DNA from: Mesorhizobium_G sp049840935
GTDB taxonomy: Bacteria > Pseudomonadota > Alphaproteobacteria > Rhizobiales > Rhizobiaceae
NCBI GenBank assembly: GCA_049840935.1
Contig: JASGJA010000004.1
Span: forward strand, 1-64,000
DNA: 64,000 nt
Direction: 5' to 3'
Each line of letters starts with the position of its first letter. Position 1 is the first letter of the stretch. Shown here piece after piece: positions 8,361 through 16,612 of the stretch. The notes below the pieces were generated by a model. It was not told the origin of the DNA. It saw only the letters and a program-made list of their open reading frames with translations, and ran no database searches. The position numbers and the translations under genes were made by a program.

Positions 8361-9698
8361 ATGGCACAGAGACAGGCCGGAACCGGACACAATTCCACTG
8401 CTGCCTCCGCAGCGCTCTATGAGCGCGCGCTCAGGGTGATGCCGGGAGGATCTACCCGCGCCACGGTCTACTGGCCACCCCACCCGCCTTATGCCGTCGA
8501 AGGCAAAGGCTGCCGGATCATCGATGCCGACGGCAATGCCTATCTCGACTTCTCCAACAATTTCTTCAGTGTCATCCACGGCCATGCGCACCCCGAGATT
8601 GTGGCTGCGGTGCAGAAGGAAGCGGCGAAAGGCATGGCATTCGGCTTGCCCACCGAACGCGACCTGGAACTAGCCGAAGCGCTGACGGCTCGTCTGCCCG
8701 CCGCTGAGCAGATCCGCTTCTGCAACAGTGGAACCGAAGCGGTGATGCACGCCATCAAGGCAGCGCGCGCCTATACCGGCCGCCACCGCATCGCGAAGAT
8801 GGAAGGCGGTTATCACGGCAGCTACGACCCGATCGAGGTTGGCTTCGACTGCAAGCCCCTCAATTGGGGCGAAGCGTCACGACCTAACAGCACGGCCTAT
8901 CTGCCCGGCACGCCGCCCTCGTTGCTGGAAGACGTGCTGGTGCTGCCGTTCAACGATCTTGCTGCCTGCGAGGTGCTGATCGCCGAGCATGCGAAGACCT
9001 TGGCGGCGGTGATGCTCGATGTTCTGCCAGCGCGCATCGGCATGATCCCCGCAACGGCGGAATTCGCCACCGGTCTGCAGGCATGCTGTCGCCGCCACGG
9101 TGTGCTCTTGATCATGGACGAGATCGTGACCTTCCGCCTGCACCACGGCGGCGCGCATGAGCGCTTCGGTCTCCGCCCGGACGTGCTTACGCTTGGCAAG
9201 GTGATCGGGGGCGGACAGCCCGTGGGCGCCATTGCGGGCTCACGCGACGTGATGCAGGTTTTCGACGGACACAAGGGTCGCGCCAAGGTGCCGCAAGGCG
9301 GCACCTTCTCGGCCAATCCGCTCACCATGGCGGCCGGCCTCGCCGCCGTCAGGCTGCTCAACGAACCCGCGCTGGCGGACCTCGAGACACTGGGGCAGCG
9401 CTTGTGTGCCGGCGCGGCGAACATATGCGCCAGAGCGCCGGCGCCCTGGCAGATTACCGGCCTCGGTTCGCTGTTCCGCATCCATCCGCATACACGTTCT
9501 ATTCGCAATTTCCGCGACAGCTATGCCCAACCGGACGAAGCCGAACGGCTTGGAAAGCTCTTCGGCTTCTTCCTCGCCCACGGCGTGCTGATCACGCCCA
9601 ATTGCGCCGGCGCGCTGTGCACGCCGATGACGGAGGCGGATGTGGACGAATTCCTCGGCATTCTCGAAGCGGGGCTGAGATCCATCGGCGCTGCATGA
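8361..9698 (+). CDS. class III PLP aminotransferase (glutamate-1-semialdehyde aminomutase-like)
   Basis: 445 residues. Fold-type I landmarks: FCNSGTEAVMHAIKAAR (phosphate cup, about 118), EGGYHGSYD, IMDEIVTFRLHHGG (PLP pyridine-nitrogen Asp), and the Schiff-base lysine in DVLTLGKVIGGGQPVGA, followed by GGTFSANPLTMAAG. The start has GGAGAGG at a normal distance. Close relatives include GSA aminomutases and beta-amino-acid aminotransferases. A haem role is unlikely because the gene sits in a catabolic island with an importer. The preferred reading is transamination of an imported amino acid or amine; the substrate is unresolved. Confidence 0.85.
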   Translation: MAQRQAGTGHNSTAASAALYERALRVMPGGSTRATVYWPPHPPYAVEGKGCRIIDADGNAYLDFSNNFFSVIHGHAHPEIVAAVQKEAAKGMAFGLPTERDLELAEALTARLPAAEQIRFCNSGTEAVMHAIKAARAYTGRHRIAKMEGGYHGSYDPIEVGFDCKPLNWGEASRPNSTAYLPGTPPSLLEDVLVLPFNDLAACEVLIAEHAKTLAAVMLDVLPARIGMIPATAEFATGLQACCRRHGVLLIMDEIVTFRLHHGGAHERFGLRPDVLTLGKVIGGGQPVGAIAGSRDVMQVFDGHKGRAKVPQGGTFSANPLTMAAGLAAVRLLNEPALADLETLGQRLCAGAANICARAPAPWQITGLGSLFRIHPHTRSIRNFRDSYAQPDEAERLGKLFGFFLAHGVLITPNCAGALCTPMTEADVDEFLGILEAGLRSIGAA

Positions 9699-9720
9699 AC
9701 CGAGGTGGGTTCGACCGCCG

Positions 9721-10341
9721 ATGGCTGAATTAGGGAGGGGGCCTTTGTCCGACAGCATTACCGGCAAACCTCAAGACACGGACCTCCCCGCATGGATGAT
9801 GACGGGAAGCGCGGTCAAGTCCCTTCCCGAAATGGCGACGGCGTCGCCAAGCGACAACGGCGTGCTGAAAATGATCGTCAGTCGGCCTAGTCCGGGAGAG
9901 CGCGTCCTGCACCGTGAGGCTCTTGTCTCGCTCGAAGGCGGGCTTGAGGGGGATCGCTGGGCGACTACGTCCTGGATGCGACTCGACAATGGCCTTTCCG
10001 ATCCGGCGGTCCATCTTTCGCTGATAAATTTCCGTGTGCTGGAGGCCATTTCAAGCGGAATCACGGAACGGATGGCGCTCGCCGGCGACAATCTTGTCAT
10101 CGACTTCAACATGACCCCCGATAACATCGACCTGAGTAGCCGTCTGAGGATCGGTGAGGCCGTGATTGAGCTTACGGACGTTGCCCATGTCGGCTGCGAC
10201 AAATTCCTGTCCCGGTTTGGGCTGGACGTTTGCCGGTACGTCAACCTGGCGCAGGGAAGACGGCTCAGGTTGCGCGGCAGCTACGCCCGCATCGTCAAGG
10301 CCGGACGAATTTGCGTCAGCGACACAATCATCAAGGCGTAG
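9721..10341 (+). CDS. MOSC-domain protein
   Basis: 206 residues. The C-terminal 130 form a MOSC beta-barrel with the usual landmarks (LAGDNLVIDFNMTP, LRIGEAVIELTD) and the conserved cysteine in DVAHVGCDKFLSRFG. MOSC domains handle molybdenum cofactor or activated sulfur. A TTG at 9745 follows a GGGAGGGG ribosome site and may be the true start. The neighbour downstream is a [2Fe-2S] ferredoxin; in YcbX-type proteins MOSC and ferredoxin modules occur in one chain, so the two may act together as a split redox unit. Confidence 0.75.
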   Translation: MAELGRGPLSDSITGKPQDTDLPAWMMTGSAVKSLPEMATASPSDNGVLKMIVSRPSPGERVLHREALVSLEGGLEGDRWATTSWMRLDNGLSDPAVHLSLINFRVLEAISSGITERMALAGDNLVIDFNMTPDNIDLSSRLRIGEAVIELTDVAHVGCDKFLSRFGLDVCRYVNLAQGRRLRLRGSYARIVKAGRICVSDTIIKA

Positions 10342-10413
10342 CCCTGTCGCCGCAGTGCGAGATTTCGCTCGTTGCCGCGACCCTGCGCACCAACCAGCAC
10401 CTAGGAGTGAAGC

Positions 10414-10734
10414 ATGGCGCTAGTCAATGTGATCGACAGGCAGGGAGGGCAGCATCGAGATCGAGGCTGCCGAGGAAGCGCCGCTGATGCACTCGCTGCG
10501 CGATGCCGGTTTGCCGGTGACAGGCACCTGCGGTGGCCATGCCGCCTGCGGCAGTTGCCATGTCTATGTCGAGCGGCAATGGCTCGGGAAACTGCCGCCC
10601 AAGGACGATCCCGAAGCGGAAATGCTGGACCTGCTCGAGGCTATCGACTCGGATCGCTCGCGTCTGGCTTGCCAGATACGGATGCGGCCGATCTCCATGG
10701 GCTTGTCGTTGAACTGGCCCCGGAAGAAAGCTGA
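10414..10734 (+). pseudogene. [2Fe-2S] ferredoxin, two compensating frameshifts
   Basis: The cluster-binding motif CGGHAACGSCHVYV, with a later cysteine in RLACQIRM, identifies a plant/adrenodoxin-type ferredoxin. The start (MALVNVIDRQGG) and the end (ADLHGLVVELAPEES) lie in one frame and the middle in another. One extra G near 10446 and one missing base near 10684 restore 106 residues, the exact family size. Two compensating errors in 240 bases with an otherwise well-preserved sequence favour sequencing error over decay. It likely passes electrons to an enzyme of the island or the MOSC partner. Confidence 0.75.
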
Positions 10735-10926
10735 AATCAACGCAGGACGAGGCATGGCGCCGCGCTACGCCTGTCCCACCGGGATCGCCGGCCTCGCCTT
10801 TATCGATGCAGGTCTGAACAGGGAAGCCGCATACCCTATCGGTTCCGTGAGTAGCGGGCCTGAAATGCCAAACGACGGGCCTGCCAGGCAGAGCCGCATC
10901 GCGCCAAAATCACCCAACCGCTATAT

Positions 10927-10981
10927 TTGCATTATTTGCAATAATATTTGCTATTGGCAAAATAAAGATTCTCTGCAACCT
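10927..10981 (+). promoter_or_regulatory. repeated promoter/operator motif, copy 3 (before ABC importer)
   Basis: TTGCATTATTTGCAA with TATTGGCAAAA starting 25 bases after its first T, as at 4371 and 6408. The start codon of the binding-protein gene lies 73 bases from TATTGG, nearly the same as for copy 1 (74). This ties importer expression to the metabolic genes. The gap 10735-10926 shows nothing else. Confidence 0.6.
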
Positions 10982-11024
10982 TCTCCCTGGTCGGCAAAGG
11001 CCGACCCAACCTAGGAGAACAGCG

Positions 11025-12161
11025 ATGCCGACAGCTAGAGACGGGATGCGGCCAACGCCGCGCGAAACGACATTCGAGTCTTCCTACAATCGGGCCCACG
11101 ACGAAGGCAGCCACATTTCCGGCCGTCTTCATTCCGCATTGGGCTTCCTTCAAAAGGCTTTCATCGCGGCGGCTCTCCTTACCGCAGGCGTTGCCGGCGC
11201 GCAGGCCGGCGAAACCCTCAATCAGGTTCGCGCCCGCGGCTCGCTGATCTGCGGCGTGAACACCGGCTTTCCCGGCTTCGCGGTTCCCGATGCGCAGGGC
11301 GAGTGGCGCGGCTTCGATACAGATCTGTGCCGCGGACTCGCAACCATTTTGTTCAACGATCCGACCAAGGTCAGATTTGTGCCGCTCACGACCGTGACGC
11401 GTTTCACGGCCCTCCAGTCCGGCGAGATCGACGTATTGATCCGTCAAACCACCTTGACACTGACACGAGATACCAATCTCGGCTTGCGTGTCACGCATCC
11501 CTATTTCTACGATGGCCATGGTTTCATGGTCCGGCGCGACGCCAACATCACCGACCCGAAGCAGATGGACGGTATGACCATCTGCCTCGTCCCCAGTTCA
11601 ACCGGCGAGACGTCTACGGCGGATTGGTTCCGCGCCAACGGTTTGCAATTCACGCCGCTGCTCATCGAGAAGTCGCAGGATTTTTCTGCCGCGTTCCAGG
11701 CAGGACGCTGCGACGCGCTTGGAAACGATGCCACCGCCCTGGCCTCCCAGCGCACGCGGTTTGCCCAACCGGAGAACTACGTGATACTCGACCAGCGATT
11801 CTCCAAGGAGCCGTATGGCCCCGTCGTGCGCCGCAACGATCAGGAATGGTTCGAGATTGTCCGCTGGATGGTGATGGCGGTAATCCAGGCCGAGGAACTG
11901 GGCATCACCCAAGCCAATGCTGAGGAGATGCGCAAGACAAGCCAGAATGCGGAAGTCCAGCGGCTCCTCGGCGTGGATCCGATACTCGGGGAGGCTTTGA
12001 AGCTCGATCCGGATTGGGCGTATAATATGATCCGCGCCATCGGAAACTATGGAGAGCTGTTCGAGCGCAATCTTGGGCCGAAAACGCCGGTTGGATTGAG
12101 CCGGGGCGTCAACAGCCTATGGACGGACGGTGGCTTGATGTATTCTTGGCCGATGCGCTAA
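11025..12161 (+). CDS. polar amino-acid ABC transporter, periplasmic binding protein (AapJ-like)
   Basis: 378 residues. A long polar start is followed by a signal-peptide core (AFIAAALLTAGVAGAQA, about residues 45-62), then the SBP family 3 domain (LNQVRARGSLICGVN...GEWRGFDTDLCRGLA). AapJ/BztA features such as MTICLVPSSTGETSTADWF and the C-terminal tyrosine-rich tail are present. AGGAGA precedes the ATG. It captures amino acids for the membrane components encoded next. The 40-residue pre-sequence is longer than usual, so a later start is possible. Confidence 0.85.
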   Translation: MPTARDGMRPTPRETTFESSYNRAHDEGSHISGRLHSALGFLQKAFIAAALLTAGVAGAQAGETLNQVRARGSLICGVNTGFPGFAVPDAQGEWRGFDTDLCRGLATILFNDPTKVRFVPLTTVTRFTALQSGEIDVLIRQTTLTLTRDTNLGLRVTHPYFYDGHGFMVRRDANITDPKQMDGMTICLVPSSTGETSTADWFRANGLQFTPLLIEKSQDFSAAFQAGRCDALGNDATALASQRTRFAQPENYVILDQRFSKEPYGPVVRRNDQEWFEIVRWMVMAVIQAEELGITQANAEEMRKTSQNAEVQRLLGVDPILGEALKLDPDWAYNMIRAIGNYGELFERNLGPKTPVGLSRGVNSLWTDGGLMYSWPMR

Positions 12162-12189
12162 CGCCGCGCATCGCTATGAGGGGAAATGT

Positions 12190-12211
12190 CCCGCGAGCGG
12201 GCTCTCGCGGG
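12190..12211 (+). promoter_or_regulatory. intercistronic hairpin between binding-protein and permease genes
   Basis: CCCGCGAG (12190-12197) pairs with CTCGCGGG (12204-12211) around a 6-base loop, in the 117-base gap after the binding-protein gene. Hairpins at this position commonly stabilise the upstream mRNA or limit read-through, giving more binding protein than permease. No T-tract is seen. Confidence 0.5.
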
Positions 12212-12278
12212 GCGTTCCTGGCGCCAGCGCTCTTGCTGGCATGCCTATGTCTTCAAGACGGTTGAGGCGAAGGGAAGC

Positions 12279-13490
12279 ATGACGAAAATGCCGGATGCAA
12301 CGACACGCCAGCGCTCGCCGCGTCCGCGACCCGGACATCGCATCCGCTTTTCGTGGTCCGATCAACGCGTCCGTTCGGTTATTTGGCAGGTGGTGATCGT
12401 GGGCGCGGTCATGGCTGCCATCTGGTGGCTTGTGCGCAACACGGCCTACAATCTCGAGACGCGGGGCATCGTCACCGGCTTCGGCTTCTTGGACCGGCAA
12501 TCGGGGTTGCCGATCACGGAGCATCTGATCACCTACAGCCCGACCGATACGTTCCGGCGCGCGCTCATCGTCGGGTTGCTGAACACGCTCAAGGTGACGA
12601 TCGTCGGTATCATCCTCGCGACAATCCTCGGCACACTGATCGGCGTAGCGCGCCTATCGAAGAACTGGCTTCTGTCCAAGGCTACCGGGTTCTACGTCGA
12701 AGCCATTCGCGACGTACCGCTGTTGCTGCAATTGTTTATGTGGTACGCGCTCCTGCGGACTTTGCCGGGTCCGCGCCAAGCGCTGAACCCGATAGACAGC
12801 ATCTTCCTGTCCAACCGCGGCCTGACAATGCCGCGGATCGAATGGATCGGCGATCAGAGCGGCGCCTTAATTGCTCTCACGGTCGGAATACTGGCGACCC
12901 TGATATACCGGAGATCGATGCGTTCCCGACAACGCAAAGACGGCCGACGCCGACGTGTCTGGCCGATGGGATTGCTGCTTGTAGCCGGCTTGCCGGTTGC
13001 CGTGGCAGCGTTGACGGGCACATCGTTAACACTCGACGTACCGCGGCTCCAAGGTTACAATTTTCGCGGCGGCATGGTTGTCAGCCCCGAATATTTCGCA
13101 CTTCTCCTCGGGCTTGTCATCTATGCATCAAGCTACATCGCCGAGATCGTTCGCGCCGGTATTCTAGCAGTGAGTTCTGGCCAGCGGGAGGCTGCCCTCG
13201 CGCTAGCGCTGCGGCCCCGCCACATCCTCACGCGCATCGTCTTGCCCCAGGCGCTGCGCGTGATCGTACCGCCGATGACGAACCAGTATCTGAACCTGCT
13301 CAGAAGCAGCGCGCTCGCGGTCGCGATCGGCTATCAGGACATCGTATCAATCGCCAACTCGACCCTCAATCTGACGGGACAAGCGATCGAGGGCGTTGCC
13401 ATAATCATGATTGCCTACCTGTCGATCAGCCTGTCCATCAGCGTTCTGATGAACTGGTTCAATTCCAGAATTGCCTTGATAGAGCGCTGA
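12279..13490 (+). CDS. polar amino-acid ABC transporter permease (AapQ-like)
   Basis: 403 residues from the ATG at 12279, which follows AAGGGA; an upstream in-frame ATG at 12186 would add 31 atypical residues across the hairpin. Membrane segments near 45-65, 100-130 and 245-265, with the HisM/GlnP-type domain at the C-terminus (YIAEIVRAGILAVSSGQREA, then the EAA loop ALALALRPRHILTRIVLP). It pairs with the next permease to form the heterodimeric channel of an Aap/Bzt importer. Confidence 0.85.
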   Translation: MTKMPDATTRQRSPRPRPGHRIRFSWSDQRVRSVIWQVVIVGAVMAAIWWLVRNTAYNLETRGIVTGFGFLDRQSGLPITEHLITYSPTDTFRRALIVGLLNTLKVTIVGIILATILGTLIGVARLSKNWLLSKATGFYVEAIRDVPLLLQLFMWYALLRTLPGPRQALNPIDSIFLSNRGLTMPRIEWIGDQSGALIALTVGILATLIYRRSMRSRQRKDGRRRRVWPMGLLLVAGLPVAVAALTGTSLTLDVPRLQGYNFRGGMVVSPEYFALLLGLVIYASSYIAEIVRAGILAVSSGQREAALALALRPRHILTRIVLPQALRVIVPPMTNQYLNLLRSSALAVAIGYQDIVSIANSTLNLTGQAIEGVAIIMIAYLSISLSISVLMNWFNSRIALIER

Positions 13491-13493
13491 GCA

Positions 13494-14645
13494 ATGCCCC
13501 CCCAAACCACCGCCATCAAATCTACGGCCTGGGACTCCTCGACGCGGTCATCGCCCGTCGACGTCGGCACGCCGATCGACTGGATGCGTGCCAATCTGGC
13601 CTCAGGCTGGGTTTCGACGGCCATTACTCTTGCCTTAGTATATCTGATCGTTCGCGGGGTGATTGGTTTTGTTGACTGGGCTTTCATGAACGCCGTCTGG
13701 ACGCTGCCGAACGGCGATCCGCAGGCCTGCCGTGACATACAGGGCACAGGAGCCTGCTGGGCAGTCATTACCGAAAAGTACCGTTTCATTCTCTTCGGCA
13801 CCTACCCCTTCGGGGAACAATGGCGCGCCGCACTGGTCTGCCTGATCTTCATTGGCCTTTACATCGTCTCCGCCATGCGCCGTTTCTGGCGGAAGGAACT
13901 TGCGTTGGTCTGGGCTGTCGCGCTAGCGGCGATGGGCATCCTGATGTGGGGAGGCGTCCTCGGCTTGTCCTCAGTTCCTCAGGAACGGTGGGGTGGACTG
14001 CCGGTCACGCTGATCCTGTCCACGCTAGGTCTGGCCTCCGCTTTTCCAATTGCTATCTTCGTCGCGCTTGGACGACGATCGGGCATGCCGGCAATCAAGG
14101 CGATGTGCGTAATGTACGTCGAGCTTGTCCGTGGGGTGCCGCTGATCTCCGTATTGTTCATGGCGAGCGTGATATTTCCGCTTTTCCTGCCAGAAGGCAT
14201 GAACATCGACAAGCTGCTGCGCGCACAGGTAGCGATTACCCTCTACGCCGCGGCCTATCTTTCCGAGGTGGTGCGGGGCGGTCTCCAGGCTCTGCCGGGC
14301 GGTCAACACGAAGCAGCCGATGCGCTCGGCCTCTCCTACTGGAAGAAGACCGTGCACATTATCCTGCCTCAAGCCCTGCAAATGCAGATTCCATCCCTAG
14401 TCAACACGTTTATCAGCTTCTTCAAGGATACCTCACTGGTTCTGATAATCGGCATCTTCGACCTGCTGGGCACAGGCAAGGCGGCGATAGTTGATCCTGC
14501 ATGGCAAAATTTCGACGTCGAAGTCTACATAGCCGTAGGCATGGTATATTTCTGCTTCTGCTTTGCCATGTCCAGGTACAGCAGGAGACTGGAGGTTGAC
14601 CTCAATCGACGCCCAGCTAGTTCAACTCCCCGTGGGAAGCCCTGA
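13494..14645 (+). CDS. polar amino-acid ABC transporter permease (AapM-like)
   Basis: 383 residues, starting three bases after the previous stop. The N-terminal membrane segment is followed by a periplasmic loop carrying CRDIQGTGACWAVI, typical of the AapM/BztC side. The C-terminal BPD_transp_1 domain has VELVRGVPLISVLFM and the EAA loop EAADALGLSYWKKTVHIILP. It is coupled to the permease before and the ATPase after (two-base gap), so all four proteins should be made from one mRNA. Confidence 0.85.
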   Translation: MPPQTTAIKSTAWDSSTRSSPVDVGTPIDWMRANLASGWVSTAITLALVYLIVRGVIGFVDWAFMNAVWTLPNGDPQACRDIQGTGACWAVITEKYRFILFGTYPFGEQWRAALVCLIFIGLYIVSAMRRFWRKELALVWAVALAAMGILMWGGVLGLSSVPQERWGGLPVTLILSTLGLASAFPIAIFVALGRRSGMPAIKAMCVMYVELVRGVPLISVLFMASVIFPLFLPEGMNIDKLLRAQVAITLYAAAYLSEVVRGGLQALPGGQHEAADALGLSYWKKTVHIILPQALQMQIPSLVNTFISFFKDTSLVLIIGIFDLLGTGKAAIVDPAWQNFDVEVYIAVGMVYFCFCFAMSRYSRRLEVDLNRRPASSTPRGKP

Positions 14646-14647
14646 CA

Positions 14648-15433
14648 ATGAATCTCGCACCCAAGTCTCATGCCCCGGCTTCCTTGATCGACGACGGCCC
14701 GATAATTACGCTTGACCGCATCAACAAATGGTACGGTTCTGCTCATGTTCTGCGTGACGTCTCACTAGACGTTTCTCCCGGCGAGCGCTTGGTGGTATGC
14801 GGTCCTTCGGGCTCGGGCAAATCCACCATGATCCGCTGCATCAACCGTCTCGAGCGCCATGAGGAAGGGCGGATCGTGGTCGATGGCAGGGAGTTGTCGG
14901 ATGACATCCGTACTCTAGACGCGGTTCGGCGCGAGGTTGGCATGGTGTTCCAGTCCTTCAACCTCTTCCCACATCTCTCTGTGGTCGAGAACTGCACGTT
15001 GGCGCCGATCTTGGTGCATCACATGCCGAAGAAGGATGCCGAGGAACTGGCGATGGAGTATCTTCTTCGCGTAAGAATTCCTGACCAGGCATGGAAATAC
15101 CCGGGGCAGCTTTCGGGGGGACAACAGCAACGCGTGGCCATCGCCCGTGCCCTATGCATGAAGCCGAAGATCATGCTGTTCGACGAACCAACCTCTGCGC
15201 TCGACCCCGAGATGATCAAGGAGGTTCTGGACACGATGGTAGAACTGGCCGACACCGGCATGACCATGATCTGTGTGACTTACGAGATGGGCTTCGCACG
15301 CCAAGTAGCCGATCGTGTGGTGTTCATGGACCAAGGAGAGATTGTCGAAAGCGGCGCACCAGATTCTGTTTTCAATAGACCAGAGACAAACAGGCTCAAG
15401 CTTTTCCTTGATAAAATTCTTAGAGATAACTAA
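14648..15433 (+). CDS. polar amino-acid ABC transporter ATPase (AapP-like) with altered H-loop
   Basis: 261 residues. Walker A GPSGSGKST (52-60), Q-loop VFQSFNLFPH, signature LSGGQQQRVAIARAL, Walker B IMLFDEPTSALDPE and D-loop are all intact. The switch histidine expected in VTHEMGFA is tyrosine (VTYEMGFA, codon 212, TAC at 15281-15283). A C-to-T change from CAC would explain it. In characterised ABC ATPases this histidine is needed for hydrolysis, so activity may be impaired. It is the last gene of the importer; an AT-rich gap follows. Confidence 0.85.
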   Translation: MNLAPKSHAPASLIDDGPIITLDRINKWYGSAHVLRDVSLDVSPGERLVVCGPSGSGKSTMIRCINRLERHEEGRIVVDGRELSDDIRTLDAVRREVGMVFQSFNLFPHLSVVENCTLAPILVHHMPKKDAEELAMEYLLRVRIPDQAWKYPGQLSGGQQQRVAIARALCMKPKIMLFDEPTSALDPEMIKEVLDTMVELADTGMTMICVTYEMGFARQVADRVVFMDQGEIVESGAPDSVFNRPETNRLKLFLDKILRDN

Positions 15434-15487
15434 ATTATTATAATTATATTTCTGTTAGCTGAATAAGGCGCGTCGATTTGGAACGGT

Positions 15488-15907
15488 GTGATGATCGCTC
15501 GTGCTGCGGTCAGGACCGATTTCGATCTGGCGCAAGACAACATTCCCCTGCCCGTCCCGGCTGATCGTACTGACTCGATCGAGGTTGCCTCGGTCAGCGC
15601 CGACGTTACGAACTCCATTCAGGCATCCGTGGCGAAGCCAGCGACAATCGAACGGGGCGGATGGGAAATCCAGATCGCCGCATCCGACTCCGATGCAGCC
15701 GCCCAAAGCCTGCTTGCCAAGGCAAAGGCAGATGCTCTCGGTAGATATGGTAAGATTTCCCCCTATACACAGAGGACCACGAGCCGCTCTGACACGCTCT
15801 ATCGCGCAAGGTTTACAGGCTTCGATAGCAGGTCAGCGGCCATGTCAGCCTGCAAAGCACTCAAAAGCCACTCCTATGCGTGCCTCTTGCTTCCGAACAA
15901 GGGATAA
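15488..15907 (+). pseudogene. 3' fragment of a D-alanyl-D-alanine carboxypeptidase (SPOR-like C-terminus)
   Basis: About 140 codons of a SPOR-like peptidoglycan-binding end (GGWEIQIAASDSDAAAQSLL, then TLYRARFTGF and ACKALKSHSYACLLLP), as found at the C-terminus of alphaproteobacterial penicillin-binding D-Ala-D-Ala carboxypeptidases. The frame stays open upstream only to a TAA at 15484-15486 in another register or 15464-15466 in this one, and no catalytic domain precedes it. It is therefore a stranded gene end next to insertion-sequence debris. Nothing is recognisable in 15908-16033. Confidence 0.6.
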
Positions 15908-16033
15908 CGATCAATCGAGCGATCCATCCTCTTCAGGCAAGCTATGCTTGGACTTCCCCTTCGAAAGTGGAGGGCTTCTGTTAGAAAGAACTGACAGGAG
16001 AGACAGAATTGAAGCAACGAGAATTTACAGAAG

Positions 16034-16612
16034 TGTTGATTTTCACTCAGAAGTGAGCCGGGATTTTCACCGAGAAGTGAGCCACTCTTGATTATTGTTT
16101 TGGTCTCATGCTGGGGTCAAGTCATGGCTACGTTCCTTCTTTTTTCGTTCCGCTGCGGCTGAACTGGCTTTAAAGCGGAAGCTGTCGTTTCCCGTCTCCA
16201 GGATATGGCATTGGTGGGTAAGACGATCGAGAAGGGCAGTCGTCATCTTGGCATCGCCGAAGACGCTTGCCCATTCGCTAAAACTCAGATTGGTTGTGAT
16301 GGCGACGCTGGTGCGTTCGTATAGTTTGCTGAGCAGATGGAAGAGCAACGCGCCGCCAGAGGCACTGAACGGCAGGTATCCAAGCTCGTCGAGGATAACC
16401 AGATCGAGCCGTGTCAGGCTTTCTGCAATCTGTCCGGCCTTGCCTTTCGCCTTCTCCAACTCGAGCGCATTGACGAGTTCGATCGTGGAGAGGAAGCGGA
16501 CCTTGCGTCGATGATGCTCAATGGCCTGAACCCCAAGGGCGGTTACGGCATGGGTCTTACCGGTTCCCGGTCCGCCAATCAGCACGACGTTCTGGGCCTC
16601 GTTGATGAACTC
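16034..16612 (-). mobile_element. truncated IS21-family element (one end plus partial istB)
   Basis: The outer end begins TGTTGATTTTCAC at 16034 and carries two 22-base repeats of the type GATTTTCACTCAGAAGTGAG (16038-16059 and 16062-16083), the tandem terminal repeats of IS21 elements. The istB reading frame runs inward and is cut at 16612, exactly where the next IS begins. The istA gene, the istB start and the other end are missing. Confidence 0.7.
16106..16612 (-). pseudogene. IstB-like ATP-binding protein, N-terminus lost
   Basis: Encodes the Walker A loop GGPGTGKTHAVTALGV, Walker B LDLVILDELGYLP and sensor TSVAITTNLSFSEWASVFGD of an IstB helper ATPase, then a lysine-rich tail. The N-terminal third is missing. 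The frame continues into the neighbouring IS end up to 16696, so a chimeric protein beginning MVTFNFNDRPLHMRAIK could be translated. Its sequence differs clearly from the complete istB at 16866, so two IS21 lineages meet here. Confidence 0.75.

Noticed and set aside
12353..13675. Long alternative frame (440 codons) inside the AapQ-like permease gene
   Set aside because: Its protein is arginine- and histidine-rich without domains, while the overlapping frame encodes a clear permease with the EAA loop.
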